From Selaginella moellendorffii (lineage: Eukaryota; Streptophyta; Lycopodiopsida; Selaginellales; Selaginellaceae): 64,000 bases of DNA. Made by a program: the position numbers and the translations under genes. Position 1 is the first letter of the stretch, and each line of letters starts with the position of its first letter. Where the stretch lies: positions 933,038 to 997,037 of the forward strand of contig NW_003314295.1 in NCBI RefSeq assembly GCF_000143415.4, read 5' to 3'. Below are positions 23,299 through 36,200 of this stretch, piece after piece. The notes under the pieces are model-generated. The model did not search any database. It saw only the letters and a list, made by a program, of their open reading frames with translations, and had not been told where the DNA came from.

Positions 23299-23352
23299 CG
23301 AGGAAAAAAAAAAGCTCGTCGCGTTTGTTTGTTTATTACAGGGATTTTGGAC

Positions 23353-23618
23353 TCAAGTCACCACAGTCGTGATCTTTTCAGCCTCGAGATCTTTGAAGAA
23401 CTTGTGAATCGGGACGAGTTCCTTCCTCATGAACTCGCGCTTGCCATACGCCCCGCCTGGAACAAGCAAGGATCACTCGCTCAAAAACGCGTCAAAGATC
23501 AAAAAAAAAAAAAAAAACAACGCAAGAGTGGATTTTTACCAACAATTCCCAGGAAGAAACCCATGCCGAGGTTGAAGACGAGGTTCCGGACATCCTTTGC
23601 GCTCATGTGACCCCCCAT
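23353..23618 (-). CDS. small single-span membrane protein, unknown
   Basis: Two exons on the minus strand, 23618-23540 and 23456-23353, give 60 residues: a short polar start, one hydrophobic helix with glycine spacing (LVFNLGMGFFLGIVGGAYG) and a basic, amphipathic tail. The small size, glycine-zipper helix and charged tail resemble small mitochondrial membrane proteins, but I do not recognise the family. A second Met at residue 5 is an equally good start. The gene is convergent with MED22, with 54 bases between stops. Support is the in-phase GT-AG splice and a sensible protein; it has no length evidence beyond that. Confidence 0.5.
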
Positions 23619-25672
23619 GTTTGCTGGCTCTTAGTTCTCGAAACGTTACGCGCTTTTAGGCCTTTTCACAAGTAAGCCCTAAAACTGTCGTCCACGTATG
23701 CCCTAATTGTTCACAATGGTTGGATTGGAAAGGTGGCAAAGGTGGTAAAGGTGACAAAACCGGCAAAATACCAGTATTTATAGCAAGTTTGGACAAGAAG
23801 GCCTCCATGTGCATGAATACAGAGAGGCCACGAGCAACGGAGAAGGCAATGGAAGAAAACAAAGTAGCAACTTGCATTTCATCGATGCCCCTTCTTCTTG
23901 GAGCCATGTTTTGGTATTTTGGCGCTGTGTGCGGCATCTTGATCTTGTGCTTGTATGGTGGGTGCTGCACACACACTCACTCCATACAACCCCGCTGGCA
24001 AAAGAAAATCAGTCTCCATCCCTTTCCGTACCACCTCATGCACGTGTTCCAACAGTGCTGCTCTTGTTTCCTTTTGCTTTTCCCGGACGACAAAGAGAGA
24101 ACACTGACAAAAGTTTCACCCGGCGATTCCTGAGAGGGCTTCCAAAGTGCGCTCGTCCGCTGCCCATGCCCGCTCTAAAGTATTTCCGTTTGCTGCCAAG
24201 TGCGTAAGCTGGAAATCTATTCTTCAATCAATGATGGGATCGTGTCCTGGCGGTAGATCGATCATGGATCGCTGCTTTGACCGTACTGGCTTTTGGTACA
24301 CATATCTATATGTATATCATATCACACAGGCGATTTCATATGCTCTTCGTTAGGTAGCGATCTCGAGCTGGTGTTTTCTTCTGATGGATTCGTCGATTGA
24401 TTGATTCGAGTGAGGGCGACGCGGCACCGAAGAATGAAAGCGAGAGATCCAATCAGTCAGTGAGAAGAAGAGAGAAAACAAGTAAAAAACATTCGGTCGG
24501 AGGGACGGGAGCCCTGACCTCCCAACACACAACAAATAACAAACTCGTTCTTCCATGAGCAAAAAATGGCGCCAACGAGAGGCAAGAGATTGCGATCGGA
24601 AACAAGAAACACCAGCAGGAACTTAGACTCCAGCAAATGCCCGTGCTGGGCATTTTTAAACTGCTTCTTTCCCCTGCTGCTGTGCGCTCCTGTTCCTGTT
24701 CCTGGCGCGGCTGCGGAAGGGAACAGAGGCAAATAATGATTTGGGGCAACAGGGCTGCGAAAAATGCCGGCCTGTGGACGGCCTTTTGCAGGGGAGCACG
24801 CGCTTCCGTGCAAATACCCTGTTTAGTTTTGTGTTTCTTTTAGGGTTCATGGCTTATTGTTGTCCTTGGGCTGGGCAGGAGGGCATTTGCTGATGCCATG
24901 ATGGCGGCATTATCTCGCAGGACGGATTGCTAGAGCGAGCTTTAAAGTTACTCCTCTCTCTCACACACTCCACTTCTTGGAATGGGTGACGGGGATCGAG
25001 CAAAAAGTCCACTCCTTGCGACTTCCCACAATTGAATTGAAGCCGGTATAATCGATCGATCACGAAAGAAAACGCAAAGCGCCGCCATTTGCCCCGGCGG
25101 ATCTCTCTCTCACCTCTCGCTCGGGGGATTTGAAGGGATTTCTCGGGCCGCTTTCAAGACCAAGGAAAGCGAAAGCTCGTTCGTTTTGGCGGATCAAGGG
25201 GATTCTTTTCAAAATTCTCCTTCTCTCTTAGTAAGAGCTCACTCATCAAAGCTCTTATTCTCATCTCTTGCTTTTTTCCTCCCAGAAATTCCAATCTTTG
25301 TGATTCCTTTCGAATCCAGCGCAGAGAGCAAATGTGGTCCTCACCAATCATTCCTGCGCTGCTCGTCCTGTTCGTCCCATCTCTCTCCTCCTTGCGAGCA
25401 GCCATGGCTCGTCGTTAAGCAGCAGCGAGCAAGAAAAAGAAAGGAAAGGAAAGTCGCGGGAGGGAAGAAATGTGTCGGGATCAATCCAAATCAGTCGCTA
25501 CTGCTGCTGCGCTAGATCATCAGTCTGCTGAGAGTTTCTAATCAACAACCGGCACAGACCCCGACGACCAAGACCACCGCTCATCTCCTCTTCAACCAAA
25601 AAGTGGAAAGGAAAAAGAGATCTCTTAGTGCGATAGCGAGGAAGAAGAAAAATCTCCACTCGATCCAAAAAT
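23619..25672. other. intergenic, no gene seen
   Basis: About 2 kb with no protein I can support. It contains a GGTGGCAAAGG-type imperfect repeat near 23735 and several short open frames without motifs. The last few hundred bases are purine-rich and probably include the leader of the PKS-like gene. Confidence 0.45.
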
Positions 25673-26287
25673 ATGGGACTTTGCATCTCTAGACGAGCAG
25701 TGGAAGCGAGCGATTCCAGCCAGCACGAGCACCTCTCCTCCTCCAAGATCACTGGAGGAGCTGGCGGCCGCGGCGGTGCGGATGGATCATCGGCATCGTC
25801 GTCGCTAAATCCCGCGGCAAGGCTCTTGCTCGACTCGCCACGGATCTCCACCGATATCAGCGAGATGGGCATGCTGGGCCTGCTCTTCCACAAGAGGTAC
25901 TGCTGCAAGTCCCTCCCCTCCAGCCACCAGAATCAAAGAGGATACCAGAAGCTCGCGCTGGACATCCCTCCCAGCGAGCTGGTGATCCAGCAAAATGCGC
26001 TCTTTGAGGAGCAGCGGCGAGACGATGCAATGGAGGAGGAGGATCGCAAGAGAGACGAGGGAGGCGGCAGAGTGGAGGAGGAGGATGATGGGTATCCAGC
26101 ATTCCAGCCCAATTCAAGGCCCGCCGCGGCGATCGAGCCGCCCATCACGCTGGCGGCGGTGGCGGCGGCGATCAAGGAGGGATCGCGCGTGGGCGGTGGC
26201 AGCAGGGGAACGTGGTCATCCGCGGGCGAGGAGTTTTACTCGGACTGGGAGGATCGATCCAGCACAGCGGCGACGGTAGTAGCAGCT

Positions 26288-26320
<33 letters not shown>

Positions 26321-27466
26321 ATAGTAAGTACTACTCACGAGCTAGGAGTTTTCGAGGCAGAGGAGTATTTCAAGGAGGATTCTTCCCATCCTTCGAGACC
26401 AAACGATCGGGTGGAGGGATCATCAGTCAAGTCTGTGGAAGAGGATTTGATCTCTCTTCCAGTGGCCAAGAGTGAAGACAGGCGCTGTTTATCCTCGCGC
26501 TCCTCGTCGTGCTCTTCGTCGGGTGGTGGTGCTGGAGTTGGATGGGCTTCGCTGTGCGCGGGTTCCAGCGCCGTAGAGATCGATCACAAGGTGAAGAGCC
26601 CGGCCAAGTCTATGAAGAACAAGGCTGATAACCACATCTACAAGATGCTCAAGCTCCTGGCATCGCCCTCCTCTTCACACCAACCGTCCATGGCAAGCTC
26701 TTCCAGCAAGCCGACTAGAGGTGGCGAGCATCGGTCCGCGCGGAAGACACACAAGAAAAAGGCCAGGATCGCCGAGACTCAAGTCAAGGAATGGATGGAT
26801 CGAGCCAGGAAGAGCCTCGACACGGATCAGAAGAACGCCATGGCCTCATCGCCTCAAAGGTCTTCCGTCACCCAAGAACAAGTGGCGAAGAAATGCCAGG
26901 GTGGTGGAACCGGATTTGGGTCGCCGTTCCCAGCGTCACCCAAGCAGCAAAAGAGCTCCTCCCTCGATCAACTTAAGCTCGCGCAAGATCAAGCCAAGGA
27001 GGACGATGATCACAACGACAGTGACTCCAGCTCCGACCTGTTCGAGCTCGACAGCGTCACCACCAGCTTGAGCTCGGCTCGCTCTTCTCTGTCCCGGCTG
27101 AGCTCCGCGAGATCATCCGTGCGCAAGTCCACCGTCGACGAGCAGGACATGCTACACGTAAATCTCGTCCCCGCGGATCACAGCAGCGCCAAGGTGTTGA
27201 TATCGTCCTCGGAGGCCGTGATCCATCAAAACCATCACTGCAAAAAGAGTGGAAGCAGGAGGGACAAGGAGGAATTAGATGGTGCGAGCAATGCTGCCGT
27301 GCTGATCATGAAGAACCGGAGGCTGCACGGCAGCAAGATTTCTTGCCTGGATTCAGGTCCGCTCTTGAGCATTGTCGAGGAGAGCAAGCCGGCATCAGTG
27401 GCTAGCAGCCCCGGTGGATTAAATTCATGGAGCAGCAGCACTAGTGCTTTGACAGTGCAAACATGA
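25673..27466 (+). CDS. PKS-like (phytochrome kinase substrate) protein
   Basis: Single exon, 597 residues, mostly disordered and rich in Ser. Two short motifs place it: ELGVFEAEEYFKED in the middle, matching the (I/L)GVFxAEKYF box of Arabidopsis PKS1, and DSDSSSDLFELDS near the C-terminus, matching the SDSSSDLFEIE box. PKS proteins work at the plasma membrane with phototropins and phytochromes in light bending and leaf positioning. The start MGLCISRR would allow N-myristoylation at Gly2 and palmitoylation at Cys4, a different way of reaching the membrane. It also has an eleven-proline run and a Lys-rich segment (HKKKARIAETQVKEWMDRA). The family call rests on those two motifs only. Confidence 0.65.
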
Positions 27467-28295
27467 AATTAAATCTTGATTGATGGGTCTACTCGGACGG
27501 ACTTGGTGGTCGGCTGACCATGTCTAGGAGCATGGTTAGAGAGAACTAGGCTGGGGGTGGGGTCCCATGCCTTTGTGGAGAATCACCTAGCAAACTCACG
27601 AATGTCAGCTCAGTGGACTTTAACCCGATCTTCTCTCACATTTGTAACAACATTGTTTTGTCTGGCAATGAGTATAGGGTTTAAGCAAACTAGAAGATTT
27701 AAAAAGTAAATTTAATTTAAAAAGTTTCGGTGAATATTAAGCAGCTGGTTGGGAAGAGTTAGGAGGCAGTTCCCAAATTTTAAAAGTGCCAATGTTATCA
27801 ATTTTTACATAGTTTTCAAGGTTCAAAAATATTCTCATTCTTTAAAAAAGGTAGTTTGAATATTCAAAGAATCAATGCATAAATCTATATATTGCAAGTG
27901 TGAAAGCCTAGAATATATAAATTTAAAATTTGTATTAGCCCAAAACCTAAGTTTATATATAAAAGTGATTGGTCTAAATTGGATAGTTATTTATCCCCTC
28001 CTCTTAGAAGGATGGAAAACAATTATAATTCTCTGATCAATAGTAAAGGAACATTATGAGGCATTGGTGGATCTATAAGTGATACAATTTGTTTTTAATT
28101 CCTCTATATGAAATGCTTCAACCATTGCATATACATAAATTCTAGGGGATTAGCTTATTGAATGTTATGTTGAATATTATAAACTTATGACCTAACTTAC
28201 TACAATATTTGATATGACTAAACAAGGAGACTTGTAAATAAACCATATACCATAAGATTAAGAAAATAAATTACTTTATACTCTTTATATAGATG
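27467..28295. other. transition from genic to repeat DNA
   Basis: GC content falls sharply after about 27650. No gene seen. The first ~200 bases may be the trailer of the PKS-like gene. Confidence 0.5.
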
Positions 28296-29405
28296 TGTGA
28301 AACACAAATCCCTAAGCCCTAAAGTGGAATAAAAAATATGCCAAATGACAATAATCTTTAAACTCCTTTAGACTCCCACTTAATGGCACTTGCTCTCCTT
28401 GACAATGCTCAAGAGACTCCTTTAGACTCTTATCAAAAGCTTCGACTCAAAAAGTTGAGAAGAGTGGAACTCCCAACAAAGTGTTCAAGGAATAAGCACA
28501 AAGTGATCAATGAATGAGTCTCTAAAAAAGGACACAAGAAGGACTGATATATAGCAAATGTCATGACACGTGAAAATGTTGGGACCGAGTTCGAGGAGTC
28601 TGAGATAGAAGATTGAGTCCAAGACCAAATCTAAGTTCAAATCTAAGTTTGAGATTGAGTCCAAGTCTAAGTCTAAGACTAAATCCAAATACTAATATAA
28701 GTCATGGGGTGAATGTCTCTGGGGGGGGATGTAAAAATATAATAAAGAGAGTGTAAGGGTTGGATTTCAATGGAATTAGTTTGGCCAAAAAAGGTCATTG
28801 TGACTTAGGAAGGCTACACCCACATAGTGGGTGATGATATAATCATTAAGGAGTCTAAGGTTAAAGTGAATATAAATGGATAAACGAGGTAGTTTAATGA
28901 AGTGTTCAAGAGTTGACTCTAGTTCCTTTAGGAGATCGAATGATCAATGCTCCTAATCCAAGTGTTAATGGCACTACCTACTTGGATACTTAGTGTGGCT
29001 TATTAAAACCTCACCTTAGCCACATGGCTAAAGCACCTAAAGGTGGAAGGTGGGGAGAGTACCCATGAGGCTCCACTAGAGGTCGAGCCTTCGGGCCTTG
29101 ACTTAGTATTGGCAAGCACTTTAAAACTTAATGTTGATCGAAGAAGGGATATTGGGGAAAGGTGTTCCCCATGTCTTCGAGCATTCTAATGGTGCTAAGG
29201 TGTGGTCAAGGGATGACCACTCATGAATAGATGGCTCAATTTATGGGAGATCGGTTTATGGCTAATATGTCAATGGTATCTTTAGGTGGGTTATTAAGTC
29301 TCTAAATTGGGAATAGAGCTTATAAAGGTTGTAAGTGAGATTCTTCCAAGTGGTTAAAGTTATGGTTAAGTGAGTAAAGTATAATAGAAAAAATAGTCAC
29401 TTACA
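28296..29405 (+). mobile_element. old LTR (first copy of the minisatellite LTR family)
   Basis: Begins TGTGAAACACAAATCCC and ends AGTCACTTACA, the same ends as the younger LTRs at 32494 and 42235. It is followed two bases later by a decayed primer-binding site (TTAGTATCAAAGC, from TGGTATCAGAGC). Its minisatellite is reduced to a short degenerate stretch near 28590-28690. Heavy loss of C and G compared with the younger copy suggests long methylation-driven decay. Confidence 0.8.
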
Positions 29406-29738
29406 ACTTAGTATCAAAGCTATTCCTTAATTTGACTCTTATTGACAATAAAGTATATCACCATTTATTATTGATATATGATGGTCTCATAAATGAGGCT
29501 ATACTCAAGGAGTTATATGTCAGAAGGGTATGGCTTTCCACTTTAGTTCAAATGTGAACTTATAGACAATGTGGTGGATAGAAAAGGGCCATTAAAGGAA
29601 CGACTTTGGGATTTTGGGAATAATAACAAGATTATTCTCATATAGTTGAGAATGATGCTCATAAATTTGAGATTAGAGTTAATGACCAAGGGATGTCAAA
29701 TATGGATGAGAACACTTGTCTTTGAAATGGTAGCTGGG

Positions 29739-29889
29739 TGTAGCACATGTAATCATAGAATGAGATTTGGATATACTATTATTGTGTATCTTTAGAACCT
29801 TGGGGATAAAATAGCCACTAAGAGCTTTTTCATCAAACAATTGCTCATTTTCCAATTGGTTTAAGGAGAGGGAGATAGGGTCTGCTACA
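29739..29889 (-). mobile_element. solo LTR of a small TRIM-like family
   Basis: 151 bases, TGTAGC...GCTACA, reverse complement of the repeats at 30294 and 30676. Sits inside the internal region of the oldest LTR element. I could not resolve a target duplication. Confidence 0.55.
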
Positions 29890-30293
29890 CTAGAGTTATT
29901 TTTAATTAAGGCCGGAACAACCCAAAGTGTTTTGGGGGGGGGGAGGGTGCTCAAAGGATAAGTTAGTGTTTTCATCGTACGCAAGGATAATTCTGAAAGG
30001 TAAAGGTAATCTATGTGGAATAAAGGATAATCAAGTGTCAAAGTAACATTTGCAAACATTATCTTTATAAATAGAACGTGAATATAAAAAGCTGTATTCA
30101 AGTGTGATGACACTTAAAAAATAGCCATAAGGCTAAAATCTTACAGGACGTTGCATTTACAAAGTCCAAAAAGTTGAATCACTTAATAGAGTCAAGGGAT
30201 GATCCCAAAGGATTGAAGAAAACATATTTAGGTAGAGGTGTGTTGTACTTAGTGAAGGATTGGGAGGATCCAAATATAAGAATAGTGGATATC

Positions 30294-30831
30294 TATAATG
30301 CACTTTATCTTTTTCTTCTTAAGTCAATTGGAAAAAGGGCAAGAGAGCCCCTAATGGCTATTTTATCCCCATTTATCCCCCAAGGTTCCAAGGATCCATA
30401 GTGATAGTATATCTAAATCTCATTCCGTAATCATATATGTTACATTCATCCCCCTTTCAGAAATGTTAATATCTACATTAACTCTAAACTAACAACCCCT
30501 TCTGAGCTAAGAGGAACTAACACCTCCATTTTCACACTAAATTTACTAATCCTTCCATTGTATCATATGATTTAAAATTTATGGGTAGGAATATATTTTA
30601 TTCAAGGGTATAATATATTTTAAGTAGCCATTAATAAATGGAAATTGAATCTATGTTATTTGCTTCAATACCACATGTAGTGCACCCTATCTTTCTCCTC
30701 TTGAGTTAACTGAAAAAGAGGTAATTGCTTGATAAGAGAGCCCTTAGTGGCTATTTTATCTTCATTTATTCTCGAAGGTTCTAAAGATCTATAGTGATAA
30801 TATATCCAAATCTCATCCCATGATAATATTC
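30294..30831 (-). mobile_element. TRIM-like element with ~150-base LTRs
   Basis: Two similar direct repeats, 30294-30444 and about 30676-30831, enclose about 230 bases of AT-rich sequence. The minus strand shows a primer-binding-like TGGTATTGAAGC next to the right repeat and a purine tract (rc of TTCATCCCCCTTTC) next to the left one. Ends are blurred by mutation and the target duplication is not clear. Confidence 0.55.
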
Positions 30832-31883
30832 TATTAATGGCAAAAGTTGCCACACTAAAGTCATGGAAAAGTGTTTACGAAAGAAGAAACTTTTGCAAAG
30901 AGTTGTGTCTAAGTGACTAAATTTTCCATTCTACTTTAGTCATTTAACCACACCTTCGACCATTTAGAGGAGTTAACCTCTATAAGTTTTATTTCGGACT
31001 TAGGGCTTGCTAGCCCTAAAAATGGCATCTATGCCACTCAACCTTTGCATTTGGTTCAAGTGCTCAATGTGTCTGATCCCATGGTCAACACCCCAAGGTA
31101 CCACTAACATATCAACCCATTACGCTAAGGCTATGCCCATTCACTTTGGTCACACCGATGCTCTAACACCACCTGTATCACAGTCTTGTCTCTTAAAAAT
31201 TGAGCCATCCATCCATGAGTGATCATCCTAGATCCACTCTTTACCATCTAGAGAATGCCTATAGACATGGGGAATAACTTTCCCTAATATCCCTTTTTTA
31301 GTCCTCACCAAATCCTTTTCTGTCCATGGCCATGTTCGCCAACACTACCACTGGGTCAAGGCCCACAGGCCTAACTACTAAGTCCCACTATCCTCTGAGA
31401 CTTCCTTACCATGTGACTATATCTTTAATCACTATTCCAAAGGATTACTCCTCTTCCTTTCCACATTTTGAGACTTTGGGACAACATTTTAAACACCATA
31501 GCCCTACATGAGCCTCATAGGTACTCTCCCCACCTTCCGCCTTTGGATGCTCTAGCCATGGCACTAGAGTGAGGTTTTGTTGAGCCACATTAGGTATCCA
31601 AGTAAGTAATGTCAGGGGGAGCTATAGCTGGCTCTTGAACACTTCACTAAGCTACCCTGCTTGTCTATCCATATTCACTCTAGCTTTGGACTCTTCAATG
31701 GATATATTATCACTCCAACACGGTATAGCCTTCCTAGGTCACACCGACCTTTCCTAGTCAAACTGGCTGCACTAGGGTCCAACTCCCACACTCTCCCTAC
31801 TATACTTTTGGAACCCCCTACAGCCTCAGCCTCCTTGCCCCCCCCGGGGGATGATCGCTTTGGGCTTTCACCCAACAGCTTGT

Positions 31884-32488
31884 ATTAGTATTCAGACTCG
31901 GACTCGGACTCAGTCTCCATCTCCATCTCGGTTCCATCTTGGACTCCATCTCGGGACTCCATCATTGACTACATCTCAGGTCCATTTCGGGTCCATCTCA
32001 AACTCCATCTTGGACTCCATCTCGGGTCCATTTTGGACTCCATCTCAAACTCCATCTCGGGTCCATCTCGGACTCCATCTCAAACTCCATCTCGAACTTC
32101 ATCTTAGACTCCATCTTAGGCTCCATTTCGGATTCCATCTCGGACTCCATCTTAGGCTCCATCTCAGACTCCATCTTGGGTCCATCTCAAATTCCATTTC
32201 GGAATCCATCTTAAGTCCATTTCAGACTCCATCTCAGACTCCATCTTGGGTCCATCTTAGACTCCATCTCGGGTCCATCTTGAACTCCATCTCAGACTCC
32301 ATCTTGGGTCCATCTCGGACTCCATCTCGGGTCCATCTCAAACTCCATCTTGAACTCCATTTTAAACTCCATCTTAAGTTCATCTTAGACTCCATCTCGA
32401 ACTCCATCTCAGGTCCATCTCGAACTTCATCTTAGACTCCATCTTGGATCCATCTCAAACTCCATCTTGGGTCCATCTCAAACTCCAT
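31884..32488 (-). repeat. minisatellite inside the reversed LTR
   Basis: About 600 bases of alternating 11- and 12-base units (on the minus strand GAGATGGACCC and GAGATGGAGTCC) with many variants. The same units occur in the forward LTRs. Open frames here read as Met-Glu-Ser or Leu-His-Leu repeats and are artefacts of the unit. Confidence 0.9.
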
Positions 32489-32726
32489 CTCAGTGTGAGA
32501 CACAAAATCCCTAGGCCCCAAAGTGGAGCTGAAAGGGTGCCACGTGGTAGTGGCCGAAGTGAAAGCCAAACAAGCGTAACACGTTTGGACTAAAAGCTCC
32601 GACTTGAAAAGGTCGAGAGTGGGAGTGGAACTCCCAACGAAGTGCTCGAGGAATGAGCACGAAGCAAGCAATAAGCAAGGCTCAAAAAAGGGACCCAAAA
32701 GGACCAACACATGACACGTGGAAGTG

Positions 32727-33232
32727 TCCGAGATGGACCCGAGATGGACCCGAGTTGGAGTCTGAGAAGGACCCCGAGATAGAGTCCGAGATGGAGTCTG
32801 AGATGGACCCGAGATGGAGTCCGAGATGGACCCGAGGTGGAGTCCGAGATGGACCCGAGATGGAGTCCGAGACGGAGTCCGAGATGGACCCGAAATGGAT
32901 CCGAGATGGAGTCCGAGATGGACCTGAGGTGGAGTCCGAGATGGACCCCAGATGGAGTCCGAGATGGAGTCCGAGATGGACCCAAGATGGACCCGAGATG
33001 GAGTCTGAGATGGAGTCCGAGATGGACCCGAGATGGAGTCCGAGATGGAGTCCGAGATGGAGTCTGAGATGGACTAGAGATGGAGTCCGAAGTCGAGACC
33101 GAGACCGAGACCGAGATCGGGACCGAGACCGAGACCGGGACCGAGGCCGAGGCCAAGACCGAGGCCGAGTTTGAGTCCAAGTGCGAGTGCGAGTGCGAGT
33201 CCGAGTTCAAGTTCGAGTCTGAGAGGGTGAAA
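32727..33232 (+). repeat. minisatellite in the 5' LTR
   Basis: Alternating GAGATGGACCC and GAGATGGAGTCC units, then GAGACC and GAGTCC/GAGTGC hexamers. The stretch lies near the start of the LTR, about 230 bases from its edge, where promoter elements of an LTR would be expected. Confidence 0.92.
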
Positions 33233-36200
33233 GCCCAAAGTGTTTGTCTCCCAGACCCTAGGGGGTTTGGTGAGCTCCAAAAGCATAGTAGGGGGGAGGA
33301 CTGCAGTGGAGCCAGTTTGGCTAGGAAAGGCCAGTTTGGCCCAGGAAGGCCGGACCCAGTGTTGGGTGATGAGCTGCCCACTGGGAAGTCCAAGACTAGA
33401 GTGAACACGGACTGACAAGCGGGGTAGCTTGGTGAAGTGTTCAAGAGCTGGCTCTAGATCCCCCGGGAGATCGACTGGCCGATGCTCCCAGTCCAAGTGT
33501 GGGTGGCACTACCTACTTGGATACCTGGTGTGGCTCAACGGAACCTCACTCTAAGCCCATGGCTAGAGCACCTAAAGGCAGAAGGCAAGGAGAGTACCCA
33601 CGAGGGCTACGGTGTTCCGAAATGTTGCCCCAAAGTCCCAAATTGTGGAAAGGAAGAGGAGTAGCCCTCTAGTGTGGTGACAAGGGACACAGTCACACAG
33701 TGAGGAAGTCCTAGAGGACCGTTGGACTTAGTGGTCGGGCTTGTGGGCCTTGATCTAGTGGCAGTGTTTGGTGAACACGACCATGGACAGAAAGGGACTT
33801 GGTGGGGACCGGAAAGGAGACATTGGGGAAGGCTATTCCCCATGTCTGCAGGCATCCTGAGGATGCTATGGAGTGGATCTGGGGTAGCCACTCATGGATG
33901 GATGGCCTAGTCTTTGAGAGATGGGATTGTAATGCAAGTGGTGTTGGACCACCGATGTGACCAAGGTGGATGGGCATGGCCTAGCGTAACGGGCTGGTAT
34001 GTCAGTGGTACCTTGGGGTGTTGGTCATGGGATCGGACACGTGGAGCACTTGGACTAAGTGCACAGGTTGAGTGGTGTGGATGCCATTCGCGGGGCTAGC
34101 AAGCCCCAAGTTCTGAATGGGACTTATGGAGGTTGCGAATGAGACTCCTCCAAGTGGTCGGAGGTGCGGTTAAGTGACTAAAGTAGAATGGAAAAATTAG
34201 TCGCTTACAACTTGGTATCGGAGCTATTCCTTAGTCTGACTTTTATTGGTGCTCAAGTATATCACCACTGGTGTTGGCATCAGAAGGTCCGAAGAGTGGG
34301 CCTATCCTTGAGGAGTAGCAGGTCGGGAAGACATGGCTCTCCATTACAGTTCATGTGTGAACTTGTAGACGAGGTGGTGGATAGAAAAGGGCCAATAATG
34401 GAACGACTTTGGGATCTTGGGAACAGTGCAAGGTTTTCTTCATTGAGTTGAGGATGTGATCCAGATGAGCATTTGACTCAGCAAACTGGCTAATGTAGTT
34501 GTGGTAAACAACTATAGTTGGGATCACAGGGAAGATATAGACTCCAAAACGATAAAGGAGTCACAAGATTACCCTCATGAAGTTGAGGTTAGTGCTCATG
34601 AATGGGAGACCAGAAGTAATGACCGCGGGAGGTCAAATACGGAAAAGGACACAAGTCCTTGAAATGGTAGCCGAAGCTACCTCTAATAAATGCTAGAACA
34701 ACCCAAGGAGTTGGGGGTGTATTTAGAGGATGAGTTGGTATTCTCATCACATGGACAAGTGGTCATAAGGGGGCGAAAGGTTGCCCCTAGAGAACAAATC
34801 AAGTGTCGGAGTAACACTTGCAAAAGATGGTCTTTGGAGTAGGACATGAATACAAGGAGTTGTATTCCAATGAGCTAGCACTTCAAAGATAAGATCTCAT
34901 GGGTCATCAGATTAACAAAGTCCAAAAAGTTGAATGACTCATATAGAGTTAAGGTATAATCCTAAGGGCTTGAGGAAAGCATTTGAACTGAGGTGTGTGG
35001 TGCCCCACGAAGAATGGGGAGGATCTTGAGATCCAAGCATGAGAGTAGTGTGTATCTCATTGATGGCAGAAGGTGCCATGCTAAAGTCGTGGGAAGAAGT
35101 TTTCCGGAAGAAAACAACTTTGACGCAAAGTTGTACGTGAACTCTATGGTACAGTGCTAATGGATAATTGGCATAAGAGACAACCATATTAGTCTTGGCA
35201 AAAAGACCTAGACACTAGTAAGAAGTGTGATAAAGGTAGGCTTGTGGAGCCGATGGTGTGGAGACACCGAATATGCCAAGGCCTTGAGGTCAAGTTGGTA
35301 GGTTTATGAGAACCCATTCTAAAGGAATCCCAATGGAAATGGGAATAGCATAGCCTATGCTAGAAGGCATTCGGTTAGAGTGTGGTGACCCAGATAATGA
35401 TGGAGGTGTGGAAGCACCAACAATGAGTTGTAGGACTTGACAACTATGAGGCAACTAAGCAAAAGGTGCAAAATAAGTTGGTAAACTAGTAAAAGGCAAC
35501 TACCTAAGACTTCTTATTGGGATAAGGAAGTTAGATATACCCTTATGGGGGATAAATTGCTTATGTTGCGATATAGTAAGTCAATGTCGAAAGGGAAATG
35601 CTCATTGTCAAAGAGACCATCATTGGGACACCCAAACACTCTAGAACACCAGAAGGTGGTGTTTGGTGGCATGAGGGCAATGGATAATGCCCAAGGGATA
35701 AAGTCCCTAGTGAATGATGGATAGGAGGTGCTATCCAAATGTCCAAGGTTGCGGAGACGAGAGAAGTCCGTCTACCCATATTGGACAAAGCCAAAAAGGG
35801 GATTTTGGCTAGGTTAGTGATGGGCATATGAAGGCCCATAAGTAGCAATGGTAATCCCAGTGTGTGGGATTATGAGGTGAACAAACCTGGATTGAGGAAC
35901 CACTCCCTAGGCTATCAGGTAGGTTCATCCCTATGAATACTTGCCAAGGCATGGTGGAAAGTGCAAAGCTATCTTCCTAGTCTAGAGGAGAATAACCAAA
36001 GGAAATGTATGGGGCCGAAAAGGCAAGTAGTAAAGGGATAGAACCGAACCATAGAAATTGACAGGCATGACCAAGGGTGGTTATGGAAGTTGAGAGTGGA
36101 GAATCAAGTGGGTGCTCAAGCATGTTGTTACTAGCGACCGGGATGCCATGAAGAGTCTAAAGCATGGGATTGTCCATGTTAGGCTATATGGTAATTGGAA

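Larger units (their letters stand above)
29406..30907 (+). mobile_element. internal region of the oldest LTR element, left part
   Basis: Aligns by eye with 34210-35115 of the younger element (for example CAAAGTCCAAAAAGTTGAAT at 30159 and 34917) but contains small insertions. No gag or pol reading frame survives or can be recognised. It resumes at 39883 after the nested insertions. Confidence 0.65.

Noticed and set aside
32653-33444. Open frames of up to 284 codons in the minisatellite LTRs (also 31851-32435 and 37701-38639)
   Set aside because: They are Met-Glu-Ser or Leu-His-Leu repeats made by the tandem units, open in several frames on both strands, with no start context or domain.
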